Shown here piece by piece: positions 17,933-27,767 of a DNA stretch of 64,000 nt. Numbering within the stretch: position 1 is the first letter of the stretch; each line of letters starts with the position of its first letter. Source of the stretch: Peribacillus faecalis (GTDB taxonomy: Bacteria > Bacillota > Bacilli > Bacillales > DSM-1321); NCBI RefSeq assembly GCF_014712675.1, contig NZ_JACXSI010000016.1, positions 1-64,000 of the forward strand, given 5' to 3'. Made by a program: the position numbers and the translations under genes. Below the pieces are notes generated by a model. It ran no database searches. It had not been told where the DNA came from and saw only the letters and a program-made list of their open reading frames with translations.

Positions 17933-18337
17933 TCATTTCATAACAACTGCTTCACCATCTACGACAAGTTCATCCAATTGATTTTTGGCTATTGTTCGAA
18001 GACGGATTATTTTCTTTCGATCTTTCTTCTCTAAGACTTCCACTTCAACAGTTACAGTATCGCCAATTTTTACAGGTGCTTTAAAATCCACTTTTTGTGA
18101 CAAATAGATTGTACCAGTCCCTGGAAGCTTCATTCCAAGAACTCCTGATATGAATCCAGCTGTAAGCATTCCATGTGCAATTCGTTCTTTAAAGATAGTT
18201 TGGTTAGCATGTTCAGAATTGATATGGACCGGATTAAAGTCACCTGTTATTCCTGCAAATTGATAGACATCGGATTCAGAAATTGTTTTCGTAAAACTAG
18301 CCTTGTCGCCTATCTTAATCTCTTCGTAGCTTGGCAC
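17933..18337 (-). CDS. phaJ: (R)-specific enoyl-CoA hydratase, MaoC-like (PhaJ)
   Basis: A 134-residue single hot-dog-fold hydratase. The catalytic signature FAGITGDFNPVHINSEHA contains the Asp and His of (R)-hydratases, followed by the KERIAHGMLTAGFISG helix. It converts trans-2-enoyl-CoA from beta-oxidation to (R)-3-hydroxyacyl-CoA, feeding monomers to PHA synthase. It is last in the minus-strand arm phaQ-phaP-phaJ. The terminator at 17884-17918 follows. Ribosome site AGGAGG. Confidence 0.92.
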   Translation of the reverse strand: MPSYEEIKIGDKASFTKTISESDVYQFAGITGDFNPVHINSEHANQTIFKERIAHGMLTAGFISGVLGMKLPGTGTIYLSQKVDFKAPVKIGDTVTVEVEVLEKKDRKKIIRLRTIAKNQLDELVVDGEAVVMK

Positions 18338-18386
18338 TATTAAAAACCTCCTAATTCATTCTTTTGAATGGGGTTCTTCTGCGAGT

Positions 18387-18890
18387 TTAAGCCTTGCTTG
18401 GATTAAAAATTTCTTTCTGAGTCGCTTTCGTTTGTTCGATCAGTTCTTCAATTTTCTCCAGGTTTTTAGCCCGTTCTTGCTTTTGGATGTCCAAAGTCTT
18501 TTTTATATTCGCTTCTAATTGACTTTGTGATTCAATCCATACATCTAACAAAACGCGGCTCGGTTTCAATGAAATTAAATTGACACTTTCTGTAACATCT
18601 TGAATGCTGTTTAACCATTTGGAAAATTGCACATCTTCCTTTTTACCGGTTTGTTTTACACTGTTTTGCACCTTCTCATTCCAATCTTTTGAAACTTTGT
18701 TTGATTCTTCTTCTAATGTGTTCAAAGTCTTTACTGAGAAATCGAGTAGTTCCTTTTGATATGAGAATGCTTGAAGTGCTTTCTGTTGCACGTCATCTTG
18801 GAAGTTTTGAGCAGTTTTAAGGTTATTTAACCAAACGTCCCAAATCATCTCAAATTGGTTTGAAATTTGTTTTTCTTTTACTGCTGGCAT
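18387..18890 (-). CDS. phaP: PHA granule-associated phasin PhaP
   Basis: A 167-residue, helical, coiled-coil-rich protein with no signal peptide. Its length, composition and place beside phaQ match the Bacillus phasin PhaP. The middle (LLDVWIESQSQLEANIKKTLDIQKQ) and the heptad-like C-terminal Lys/Glu segment fit amphipathic coating of PHA granules. AAAGGAGGC precedes ATG. It lies just after phaQ on the same strand, so it is likely controlled by PhaQ, as known in Bacillus megaterium. Sequence conservation among phasins is low; context carries part of the call. Confidence 0.85.
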   Translation of the reverse strand: MPAVKEKQISNQFEMIWDVWLNNLKTAQNFQDDVQQKALQAFSYQKELLDFSVKTLNTLEEESNKVSKDWNEKVQNSVKQTGKKEDVQFSKWLNSIQDVTESVNLISLKPSRVLLDVWIESQSQLEANIKKTLDIQKQERAKNLEKIEELIEQTKATQKEIFNPSKA

Positions 18891-18957
18891 TAATAACGCC
18901 TCCTTTTATTTAATTTTGAAATGTATAATGAATGCAATTTTTGCATTTCATCTGATG

Positions 18958-19368
18958 TCAGTCTTCTTCATTCTTACTTTGAGTAGACGCTCTGTAAGGA
19001 GTGAAAAAAGGATTATACAAATTAAAAAATTGATCCAACATTTTTTGATAATAGCTTAGTGAACCCGCCCAAGTTTCCAAATATCGTTCACCAGCCTCCG
19101 TGATTGAATAAATGCGTTTGGCAGGGCCACCTGATGAAACATTCCACTCAGAAGTAACTAACGCATCTTTTTCGAGTTGTCGCAGCAGACGATAAAAATT
19201 CCCTTGATCTACCGATTCAACCCCAAACTCCGTAATCTTTTCCATTAATTCATAACCATGGCTGCTCCATTCACGTAAATGCAACAACATGATTGGTATA
19301 AGGAAATTTTTAGGTGTCGCCAATTTTGTGGTTTTGTCTACTTTTGTTTCTTCTGGTTTCTGGTCCAT
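18958..19368 (-). CDS. phaQ: PhaQ, PadR-like PHA-responsive repressor
   Basis: A 136-residue winged-helix regulator of the PadR family (LIPIMLLHLREWSSHGYELMEKI, then NFYRLLRQLEKDALVTSEW and RIYSITEAGERYL). In Bacillus megaterium PhaQ represses its own gene and phaP and is relieved by PHA itself. The order here, phaQ-phaP-phaJ divergent from phaRBC, is equivalent. I chose ATG 19368, which AGGTGG precedes by six bases; the TTG one codon earlier is also possible. A perfect 11-base palindrome at 19405-19415 is a candidate operator. Confidence 0.92.
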   Translation of the reverse strand: MDQKPEETKVDKTTKLATPKNFLIPIMLLHLREWSSHGYELMEKITEFGVESVDQGNFYRLLRQLEKDALVTSEWNVSSGGPAKRIYSITEAGERYLETWAGSLSYYQKMLDQFFNLYNPFFTPYRASTQSKNEED

Positions 19369-19404
19369 CAATAACCACCTGCCTAATGTAAAAATATCTA
19401 TATA

Positions 19405-19415
19405 TGTAAATTACA
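19405..19415. promoter_or_regulatory. Palindrome, candidate PhaQ operator
   Basis: TGTAAATTACA is a perfect inverted repeat with one central base, placed between the phaQ start and a possible phaR promoter (TTGTCA at 19430-19435). PadR regulators bind ATGT/ACAT-type palindromes, so it could serve PhaQ. No binding data; inference. Confidence 0.4.
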
Positions 19416-19550
19416 CCTAAATGTTATATTTGTCAAATTCAGGTAGTTATGTTAAATTTATTCATAACGAATTATTATTCAATTGCATGAGATTAAGTAC
19501 ATATTAAAAGTACTGATTTTATGTGGACATTTTTAAGGAGGTGAAATTCG

Positions 19551-20030
19551 TTGACTCAAAAAATACCATTTGAACCTTTTACAATGTGGAAGGATATGTA
19601 TGAGCGCACTGAAAAAGCTTGGCACTCCGCTATCCAAGATACGCTGGGAAAAGAATCTTTCTCTGAAGGCTTAGGCCAAGTACAGTCTAACTATTTGCAT
19701 TATCAAGAAATGTTCAACAACTTTACAGAAGTATATTTGAAGCAAGCAAATATCCCAAGTCGGGATGAAATTGCAAATGTTGCCTCGCTTGTTATCAATC
19801 TTGAAGATAAAGTCGATAGTATTGATAATCAACTCTATGAAAATAGTGAAGCACTGACAAAAGAAATCAATCAATTAAAACGTACTGTTGGAAGCTTGGA
19901 GAAGAAATTCGACAAGGTTTTAGAAGCTATTGCAGCACTGAATAAACAAGAGAAACAGTTAGAAGCACAACCCATTAAACAAGATAAACAGGTAGCACCA
20001 CCGAATAAACAAGATAAACAGGTGAAGTAA
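19551..20030 (+). CDS. phaR: Class IV PHA synthase subunit PhaR
   Basis: A 159-residue partner of PhaC in class IV polyhydroxyalkanoate synthases, starting MTQKIPFEPFTMWKDMYE as in other Bacillus PhaR proteins. The middle is helical and coiled-coil-like (SLVINLEDKVDSIDNQLYENS region). The C-terminus holds a short tandem repeat (KQDKQVAPPN then KQDKQVK; 18 bases repeated with a period of 30). Both subunits are needed for activity in characterised systems. TTG start after AAGGAGGTG. It is first in the phaRBC arm. Confidence 0.92.
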   Translation: MTQKIPFEPFTMWKDMYERTEKAWHSAIQDTLGKESFSEGLGQVQSNYLHYQEMFNNFTEVYLKQANIPSRDEIANVASLVINLEDKVDSIDNQLYENSEALTKEINQLKRTVGSLEKKFDKVLEAIAALNKQEKQLEAQPIKQDKQVAPPNKQDKQVK

Positions 20031-20123
20031 ATCATCGTGTTGATAACTGCAACAAGGGAGCCTGAGCTTAATACTTTTTTTAAAAACATTAACGAATCAG
20101 ACGAATTAGGAGTGATTTCAATT

Positions 20124-20906
20124 ATGGTACATTGGCAAACAAATGTTGTAGATAAAGTGGATTATGTAAAGCCTCTTGAAGGAAAAGTAGCAATTGTTAC
20201 AGGAGGGTCACGTGGGATCGGTGCAGAGATTGCTAAAGTATTAGCAAGAAATGGTGCGCAAGTAGCGATTAACTACCAAAGCAGTTCAGAAAGAGCCAAT
20301 GCCATTGTTAACGAAATAGAACAAGAAGGCGGCACGGCATTTGCATACAAGGCAGATGTAATGGCGGCAGGCAATATCCAAAAATTTATTGAGGAAGTTG
20401 TAAAACGTTATGGACAAATTGATATTCTCATCAATAATGCTGGAATCACTAGAGATAAAACCTTTCGAAAGATGTCCATTCAAGAATGGGAAGAAGTTAT
20501 AAATGTCAATTTAAATAGTGTTTTTAAAACAACTTCTGAAGTAATTAATCATATGCTCGAAAATAAATATGGTCGGATTATCAATATTAGTTCGATTATT
20601 GGTCAATCTGGCGGGTTCGGTCAAACAAATTATTCAGCTTCCAAAGCTGGTTTACTTGGCTTTACAAAATCATTAGCGCTAGAGACTGCAAAGAATGGTA
20701 TTACTGTTAATGCGATCTGCCCTGGTTTCATTGAGACAGAAATGGTTGCAGCGATGCCGGATAACGTGAAAGAAACGATTATTGCTAAAGTTCCAATGAA
20801 ACGCTTAGGGCATTCTGAAGAGGTTGCTAAAGCGGTTCTATTCCTCATAGACTCAGACTATATTACCGGTCAAGAAATTAATGTAAACGGCGGATTGTAT
20901 ATGTAA
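20124..20906 (+). CDS. phaB: Acetoacetyl-CoA reductase PhaB (SDR family)
   Basis: About 260 residues of a classical short-chain dehydrogenase. The cofactor loop is TGGSRGIGAE, the structural motif is NNAG, and the active site has Ser in ISSIIGQSG and Tyr/Lys in YSASKAG. PGFIETEMVAAMP and the C-terminal ITGQEINVNGGLYM resemble FabG/PhaB. It reduces acetoacetyl-CoA to (R)-3-hydroxybutyryl-CoA for PHA synthesis. An upstream in-frame start at 20037 would add 29 residues unlike the family, so I prefer ATG 20124 after TAGGAG, though the spacing is long. Confidence 0.9.
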   Translation: MVHWQTNVVDKVDYVKPLEGKVAIVTGGSRGIGAEIAKVLARNGAQVAINYQSSSERANAIVNEIEQEGGTAFAYKADVMAAGNIQKFIEEVVKRYGQIDILINNAGITRDKTFRKMSIQEWEEVINVNLNSVFKTTSEVINHMLENKYGRIINISSIIGQSGGFGQTNYSASKAGLLGFTKSLALETAKNGITVNAICPGFIETEMVAAMPDNVKETIIAKVPMKRLGHSEEVAKAVLFLIDSDYITGQEINVNGGLYM

Positions 20907-20914
20907 AAAATGAT

Positions 20915-20938
20915 AAGGGCTTCCCTAGAGAAGCTCTT
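20915..20938 (+). terminator. Hairpin-T-run between phaB and phaC
   Basis: AAGGGCTTC and GAAGCTCTT form a 9-bp stem with a 6-base loop followed by TTTTTAT. It looks like an intrinsic terminator inside the phaRBC unit. It may lower phaC expression relative to phaRB. Confidence 0.65.
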
Positions 20939-20970
20939 TTTATAGGATAACTCTACTTAGGAGGGATTAC

Positions 20971-22059
20971 ATGATAAATCTTGGTGGGCAACAGTTAGAA
21001 GATTGGTATACACAAATACAAGGAGATTCTCAAAAAAGTTTTGATCGTTTCAAACGTATAACAGAAGTTATTACAAGGGAGCCTGAACCTCAAGTTGGTC
21101 AAACACCTAAAGAAGTTATTTGGACAAAAAACAAAACAAAACTATACCGTTACCAGCCTGCTATAAAGAAAACAAATAAAGTCCCGCTCCTAATGATTTA
21201 TGCACTTATTAATAAACCATATATATTGGACCTTTATCCTGGCAACAGTTTAATTGAGCATTTAACTAATAAGGGGCATGATGTTTATTTGTTAGATTGG
21301 GGTACTGCTGGTCATGAAGACCGTCATATGAAACTGGAAGATTATATTTTGGATTATATTCCCCTTGCTGTGAAAAGGGTTCTTCGGACTTCGGGGGCAA
21401 AAGAGATTTCTCTTCTTGGTTATTGTATGGGTGGAACAATGACAGCTTGTTTCGCTGCACTACACCCCCACTTACCGATTCGAAATATAATTTTTATGAC
21501 AAGTCCGTTTGATTTTAAAGATGCCGGACATTATACAAATTGGTTGGATAAGCGATACTTTAATTTAGATAGGCTAGTGGACACATTTGGTAATGTACCA
21601 TTTGAACTGATTGATTATGGCAATAAACTGCTAAATCCAATCGGAAATTTTGTCGGACCATATATCAGCCTTGCTGATCGAGTGGAAAATAAGGAATTCG
21701 TTTTAAATTGGAAGCTCATGCAAAAATGGCTGAATGATGGTATTCCCTTCCCTGGTGAATCTTACAGACAATGGATTGGTGAATTTTATCAAGAAAACAA
21801 ACTGATCAATGATGAGCTCTATATGAGAGGCTACAAAGTGGAACTTTCAAAAATTAAAGCAAACATATTAAATATTGTTGCAACACGTGACAATATTGTT
21901 CAACCGCAGCAAATAGAGCCGCTGAATGATAAAGTTTCCAGTAAAAACAAGATACTGCATTATGTAGATACCGGTCACGTGTCCGTTGTAACTGGCCGAA
22001 AAGCGATAAATGAAATCCATCCTTTTATTGAAAACTGGCTGAAAGAATCTTCTGTTTAA
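20971..22059 (+). CDS. phaC: Class IV polyhydroxyalkanoate synthase PhaC
   Basis: A 362-residue alpha/beta-hydrolase-fold synthase. The lipase-like box GYCMGG holds the catalytic Cys152; Asp307 (VATRDNIVQP) and His336 (YVDTGHVSV) complete the triad. Length near 360 and pairing with PhaR define class IV, as in Bacillus. It polymerises (R)-3-hydroxyacyl-CoA monomers on granules coated by PhaP. ATG follows TAGGAGGG. A terminator-like hairpin lies upstream at 20915-20938 and a second hairpin downstream at 22100-22156. Confidence 0.95.
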   Translation: MINLGGQQLEDWYTQIQGDSQKSFDRFKRITEVITREPEPQVGQTPKEVIWTKNKTKLYRYQPAIKKTNKVPLLMIYALINKPYILDLYPGNSLIEHLTNKGHDVYLLDWGTAGHEDRHMKLEDYILDYIPLAVKRVLRTSGAKEISLLGYCMGGTMTACFAALHPHLPIRNIIFMTSPFDFKDAGHYTNWLDKRYFNLDRLVDTFGNVPFELIDYGNKLLNPIGNFVGPYISLADRVENKEFVLNWKLMQKWLNDGIPFPGESYRQWIGEFYQENKLINDELYMRGYKVELSKIKANILNIVATRDNIVQPQQIEPLNDKVSSKNKILHYVDTGHVSVVTGRKAINEIHPFIENWLKESSV

Positions 22060-22099
22060 CAGTTGACATTTGATATGTAAGCAATAGGAAAGATATCAC

Positions 22100-22156
22100 A
22101 AAGCATAATCAGAATGACTGAACGTTACCATTGCCGAGTCGTTCTGGCTATGCTTT
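22100..22156 (+). terminator. Terminator-like hairpin after phaC
   Basis: AAAGCATA and TATGCTTT form the base of a long imperfect stem with a second pairing block (AGAATGAC with TCGTTCT) inside. A T-rich stretch follows. It plausibly ends the phaRBC transcript. Confidence 0.65.
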
Positions 22157-22637
22157 GTTGCTTCTTCTCTGTTGCTCTATAAGTGAATTAATATCTTGAT
22201 GCTTTAATACAATTTACTAGTTAACCATAATAATTTTATGTTTATTAAAATCGTAACAAGTGATTACCCATCGACAAACGCTTCTAATGTTCTTGTGCTT
22301 ATTAATATATAGAGGCCAAAAAGCATCTTACTGCAGCATTTGCTCTTGTTTAAGCCATGTTTCAATCAGTTAATCAGTTCCCTCTTATCTTGCCTTCTTC
22401 CCATTGATAAACAATAGATAATTTTATATATATTATCAAATACTGACTTTATTGATAACAGATCCCCTCTTTTATTTTCATTTATAGAGTAATTTTATCA
22501 ATATATTTTTCTGAAATGATATTATAAACACCGATACCGAATACTACATAACACACCTAAAACCTTAGTATTACACGGTTTTTAGCGTATGAATTGTGAA
22601 CGAATTTCAAAAATTAAAATTAAACTATTCTTTTTGC
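22157..22637. other. AT-rich intergenic region upstream of katG
   Basis: About 480 bases with no gene I can support. It contains the right copy of the 24-bp repeat (22218-22241). All frames carry frequent stops. Confidence 0.4.
22218..22241 (+). repeat. 24-bp direct repeat, right copy, flanking the PHA cluster
   Basis: Identical over 24 bases to 17813-17836 and in the same orientation. It lies after the phaC terminator-like hairpin and about 500 bases before katG. See the left copy for discussion. Confidence 0.8.
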
Positions 22638-22665
22638 TTGAAATTTATTATAAGCATTATATAAT
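22638..22665 (+). promoter_or_regulatory. katG promoter
   Basis: -35 TTGAAA at 22638-22643, 16-base spacer, -10 TATAAT at 22660-22665. It lies about 70 bases before the katG start, and a PerR-like box overlaps its -10. Confidence 0.6.
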
Positions 22666-22676
22666 AATTATTATAA
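22662..22676 (+). promoter_or_regulatory. PerR box overlapping the katG promoter
   Basis: TAATAATTATTATAA matches the PerR consensus (TTATAAT-N-ATTATAA) at 13 of its 14 defined positions. It overlaps the -10 element, the position expected for peroxide-relieved repression of katG in Bacilli. Confidence 0.65.
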
Positions 22677-22708
22677 TTTAAAATTTATTAGTAAGTAGTT
22701 ACTATTAA

Positions 22709-24946
<2,238 letters not shown>

Positions 24947-24953
24947 TATATAA

Positions 24954-24985
24954 GAAAACCGCTGCCTATTTTGACAGCGGTTTTC
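24954..24985 (+). terminator. Intrinsic terminator after katG
   Basis: GAAAACCGCTG and CAGCGGTTTTC form a perfect 11-bp stem with a 10-base loop. It lies between convergent katG and the malR-like gene and may serve both. Confidence 0.85.
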
Positions 24986-24998
24986 ATTATTGCTTTCA

Positions 24999-26045
24999 TT
25001 AAACCTCTTCCCTCTTACATTCTACAGAAATAACCTTCACTGACTCCCTCTCAACCAATCTTGCCGGAATCGTTATTCTTTTCGGCAAAATCGATGGTGT
25101 TTCAATGAGCTCAATTAATGAATCTGTTGCTTCAAAGCCTAGCTGATTAATGCCGATATCTACGGAAGTCAAAGGCGGACGCGAATGTTCTGAAACGAAA
25201 TAATTATTAAATGAAATGATTGATATATCATCAGGTACACTCATATCCAAAGATTCAAGATGACTGATGATTTGAAAAGCAATTAAGTCATCTTGCGTGA
25301 TAATTGCTGTCGGAGCATTATCTAGTGCTATTAGCTTCTCAATGATTGCCCTGCCTTCTTCCTTCACCGACTGCTCGTTGACCACAAATCTTTCATCATA
25401 TGGAATGCCGGCCTTCTCTATCGCTTTCTTATAGCCTTTTAAACGATCGGCTGTTACGACAAATTGCTGATTTCCCCCGATAAACGCAATACTTCTGTGT
25501 CCCGCTTTTATTAAATAATTCGTTATATCAATAGACGTTTGAATGTTGTCATTATCAACGTATGTAATTTGCTGTTCCTTTTCATACGGTCTACCGACTA
25601 CAGTAAATGGGATATTTACTTTATTTAAGTATGTTAATAGCTTGTCATTTTTACGGGAATATAAGAGCAAAATACCATCGACCCGCTTTCCTTGTACCAT
25701 TCTTACTACTTCTTCATAAATGCTTTCTTCGCTAGCGCTCGTAGATAAATAAATTCCGTACTTATGCTTATTGGCGCTCATTGATATGCCCAGTAAAACA
25801 TCAGAAAAGAATGGATTTTGAAAAGAATGAAAAGCTGCGTTCGGCAAAATAACCCCAATAGCCCTTGTGTTTTTTCCCGCTAAACTTTGTGCCTGAAAGT
25901 TAGGATAATAGCCTAACCGGTTCATTACTTCTCTTACACGTCTTTTTGTCTCTTCACTTATATTAGGGCTGTCCTTAATTACTCTGGAGACAGTTGATGC
26001 AGCAACTTTCGCCTCCTTGGCTACGTCTTTAATCGTTACGTCCAT
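24999..26045 (-). CDS. LacI-family repressor, MalR-like
   Basis: A 348-residue regulator. The N-terminal helix-turn-helix IKDVAKEAKVAASTVSRVIKD and hinge helix are typical of LacI/GalR; the rest is a periplasmic-binding-like sensor domain. It is the last gene of the minus-strand alpha-glucoside cluster, so it most likely represses that cluster in the absence of maltose, isomaltose or related sugars. Two LacI-type operator-like sites (32567-32580 and 32666-32679) lie upstream of the binding-protein gene. ATG follows AGGAGGAG. Confidence 0.88.
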   Translation of the reverse strand: MDVTIKDVAKEAKVAASTVSRVIKDSPNISEETKRRVREVMNRLGYYPNFQAQSLAGKNTRAIGVILPNAAFHSFQNPFFSDVLLGISMSANKHKYGIYLSTSASEESIYEEVVRMVQGKRVDGILLLYSRKNDKLLTYLNKVNIPFTVVGRPYEKEQQITYVDNDNIQTSIDITNYLIKAGHRSIAFIGGNQQFVVTADRLKGYKKAIEKAGIPYDERFVVNEQSVKEEGRAIIEKLIALDNAPTAIITQDDLIAFQIISHLESLDMSVPDDISIISFNNYFVSEHSRPPLTSVDIGINQLGFEATDSLIELIETPSILPKRITIPARLVERESVKVISVECKREEV

Positions 26046-26078
26046 ATTCTCCTCCTGTAAGTTTGCCGGCGGTCTTAT

Positions 26079-27743
26079 CTAAAATTTATAAACAGTTGCT
26101 TCATACGGCTTCAGTGTATGAATTTCCCTGTCCTCTTCATTTGTAATGAGGATTTCAGCTTTCTCTAGACTGTTTATAAAAGATTCATTCCTCAAATTTA
26201 TCAATTTTTCAGAAAAATTACAAAGAATAACCAATGTATCTGTTTCACTTATTCGCTTATATGCAAAAACATCTTCATGTTCCTTCATTAATAATTGAAA
26301 ACTTCCTGTCGTAATGACATCCAATTGCTTTCTTAATCGAATCAATTTCTGATAATAATAGTAGATAGAATTAGCGTCTTCTAATGCGGCTTGTGCATTA
26401 ATCACAGAATAACGAGGATTTACCGGAATCCATGGCAGAGTATCGGAGAAACCTGCATAACGTTTATCGTTCCATTGAAAAGGAGTACGGGCGTTATCTC
26501 TCCCTTTTGTATATATAGCCTCCATAATACGCTCGTGTGACCAGCCTTGTTCTTTTTTCTCATTATACATATTCAACAGTTCAACATCTCTGTAATCTTC
26601 CAATCTCTCAAACTGCACATTCGTCATGCCGATTTCTTCGCCTTGGTAAATATAAGGTGTGCCTTGCATCATGTGCAGACAAGTAGCCAGCATTTTCGCT
26701 GACTTCTCCCGGAATTGTTGGTCATTTCCGAAACGCGAAACGATTCTCGGCTGATCATGATTGTTCCAATATAGGCTATTCCAGCCTTTATTGAATAAAG
26801 CTGTTTGCCATTTTTCAAAATTAGATTTTAAATCAACTAAGTTCAAAGGCTTTAATTGCCATTTCTCACCGTTCTCACAATCTAAATTCATATGTTCAAA
26901 CGTAAAAATCATCTGCAATTCGTCATTGTCAGGATTTGTGTATACAGCGGCATCTTCAGGAGAAGTGCCCGGCATTTCCCCGACCGTCATCATATCGTAC
27001 TTCGAAAAAACTTCTTTGTTCATTTCATGCAAGAACTCATGAATTCTTGGCCCATTCATAAAATGAGCACTGCCGTCCGCATACTTTTGACCTGCCGCAA
27101 GTGCGCCGTTTGGATAAGAAGTGTTTTTCGAAATAAAATTGATGACATCCAATCGGAAGCCATCAACACCTTTATCTAACCAAAATCTCATCATTTTATA
27201 AACTTCATCTCGGACGAGCGGATTTTCCCAGTTTAGATCGGGCTGTTTTTTATCAAACAAGTGTAAATAGTATTGTTCTGTAGCTTCATCATATTCCCAT
27301 GCCGAACCACTGAAGACTGAACCCCAATTCGTAGGCGGTTCATCTGCAATGCCTTCCTTCCAAATATAGTAATCCCGATATTGGTTATCTTTGCTTTTCC
27401 TTGACTCAATAAACCAATGATGCTCATCGGAAGTGTGATTAACGACCACATCCATCATCAGTTTTATATCCCGATTATGGGCAGCTTCGAGCAATTGCTC
27501 AAAGTCTGCCATTGAACCGTATAAAGGATCAATTTGTTCATAATCGCTTATGTCATAGCCATTATCCGCTTGGGGGGAAGCATAGATAGGAGAAAGCCAA
27601 AGAACATCGACACCTAATTCTTTCAAGTAGTCCAATTTACTGATGATTCCTTGCAAATCGCCAATACCATCATTATTTGTATCCAAAAAGCTTTTCGGAT
27701 AAATTTGATACACTACTGCATTCTTCCACCAATTTGCTTTCAA
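26079..27743 (-). CDS. GH13 alpha-glucosidase / oligo-1,6-glucosidase (MalL-like)
   Basis: A 554-residue cytoplasmic GH13 enzyme with no signal peptide. Conserved regions are DVVVNHTSDEH, GFRLDVINF (nucleophile Asp), MTVGEMPG (acid/base Glu) and NNHDQPR (third Asp). The Val after GFRLD and overall similarity suggest MalL-type activity on alpha-1,4/1,6 oligosaccharides; exact specificity cannot be read by eye. It lies 33 bases upstream of the repressor and 24 bases after a second GH13 gene. It likely hydrolyses sugars imported by the ABC transporter upstream. Confidence 0.92.
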   Translation of the reverse strand: MKANWWKNAVVYQIYPKSFLDTNNDGIGDLQGIISKLDYLKELGVDVLWLSPIYASPQADNGYDISDYEQIDPLYGSMADFEQLLEAAHNRDIKLMMDVVVNHTSDEHHWFIESRKSKDNQYRDYYIWKEGIADEPPTNWGSVFSGSAWEYDEATEQYYLHLFDKKQPDLNWENPLVRDEVYKMMRFWLDKGVDGFRLDVINFISKNTSYPNGALAAGQKYADGSAHFMNGPRIHEFLHEMNKEVFSKYDMMTVGEMPGTSPEDAAVYTNPDNDELQMIFTFEHMNLDCENGEKWQLKPLNLVDLKSNFEKWQTALFNKGWNSLYWNNHDQPRIVSRFGNDQQFREKSAKMLATCLHMMQGTPYIYQGEEIGMTNVQFERLEDYRDVELLNMYNEKKEQGWSHERIMEAIYTKGRDNARTPFQWNDKRYAGFSDTLPWIPVNPRYSVINAQAALEDANSIYYYYQKLIRLRKQLDVITTGSFQLLMKEHEDVFAYKRISETDTLVILCNFSEKLINLRNESFINSLEKAEILITNEEDREIHTLKPYEATVYKF

Positions 27744-27767
27744 TATTGTTCACCTGCTATTCAAAGA

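Noticed and set aside
20037-20123. N-terminal extension of PhaB, and a shared 14-base sequence ACAAGGGAGCCTGA with phaC
   Set aside because: The extension is unlike the SDR family. The 14-base match (20051 and 21073 areas) is too short to show duplication.
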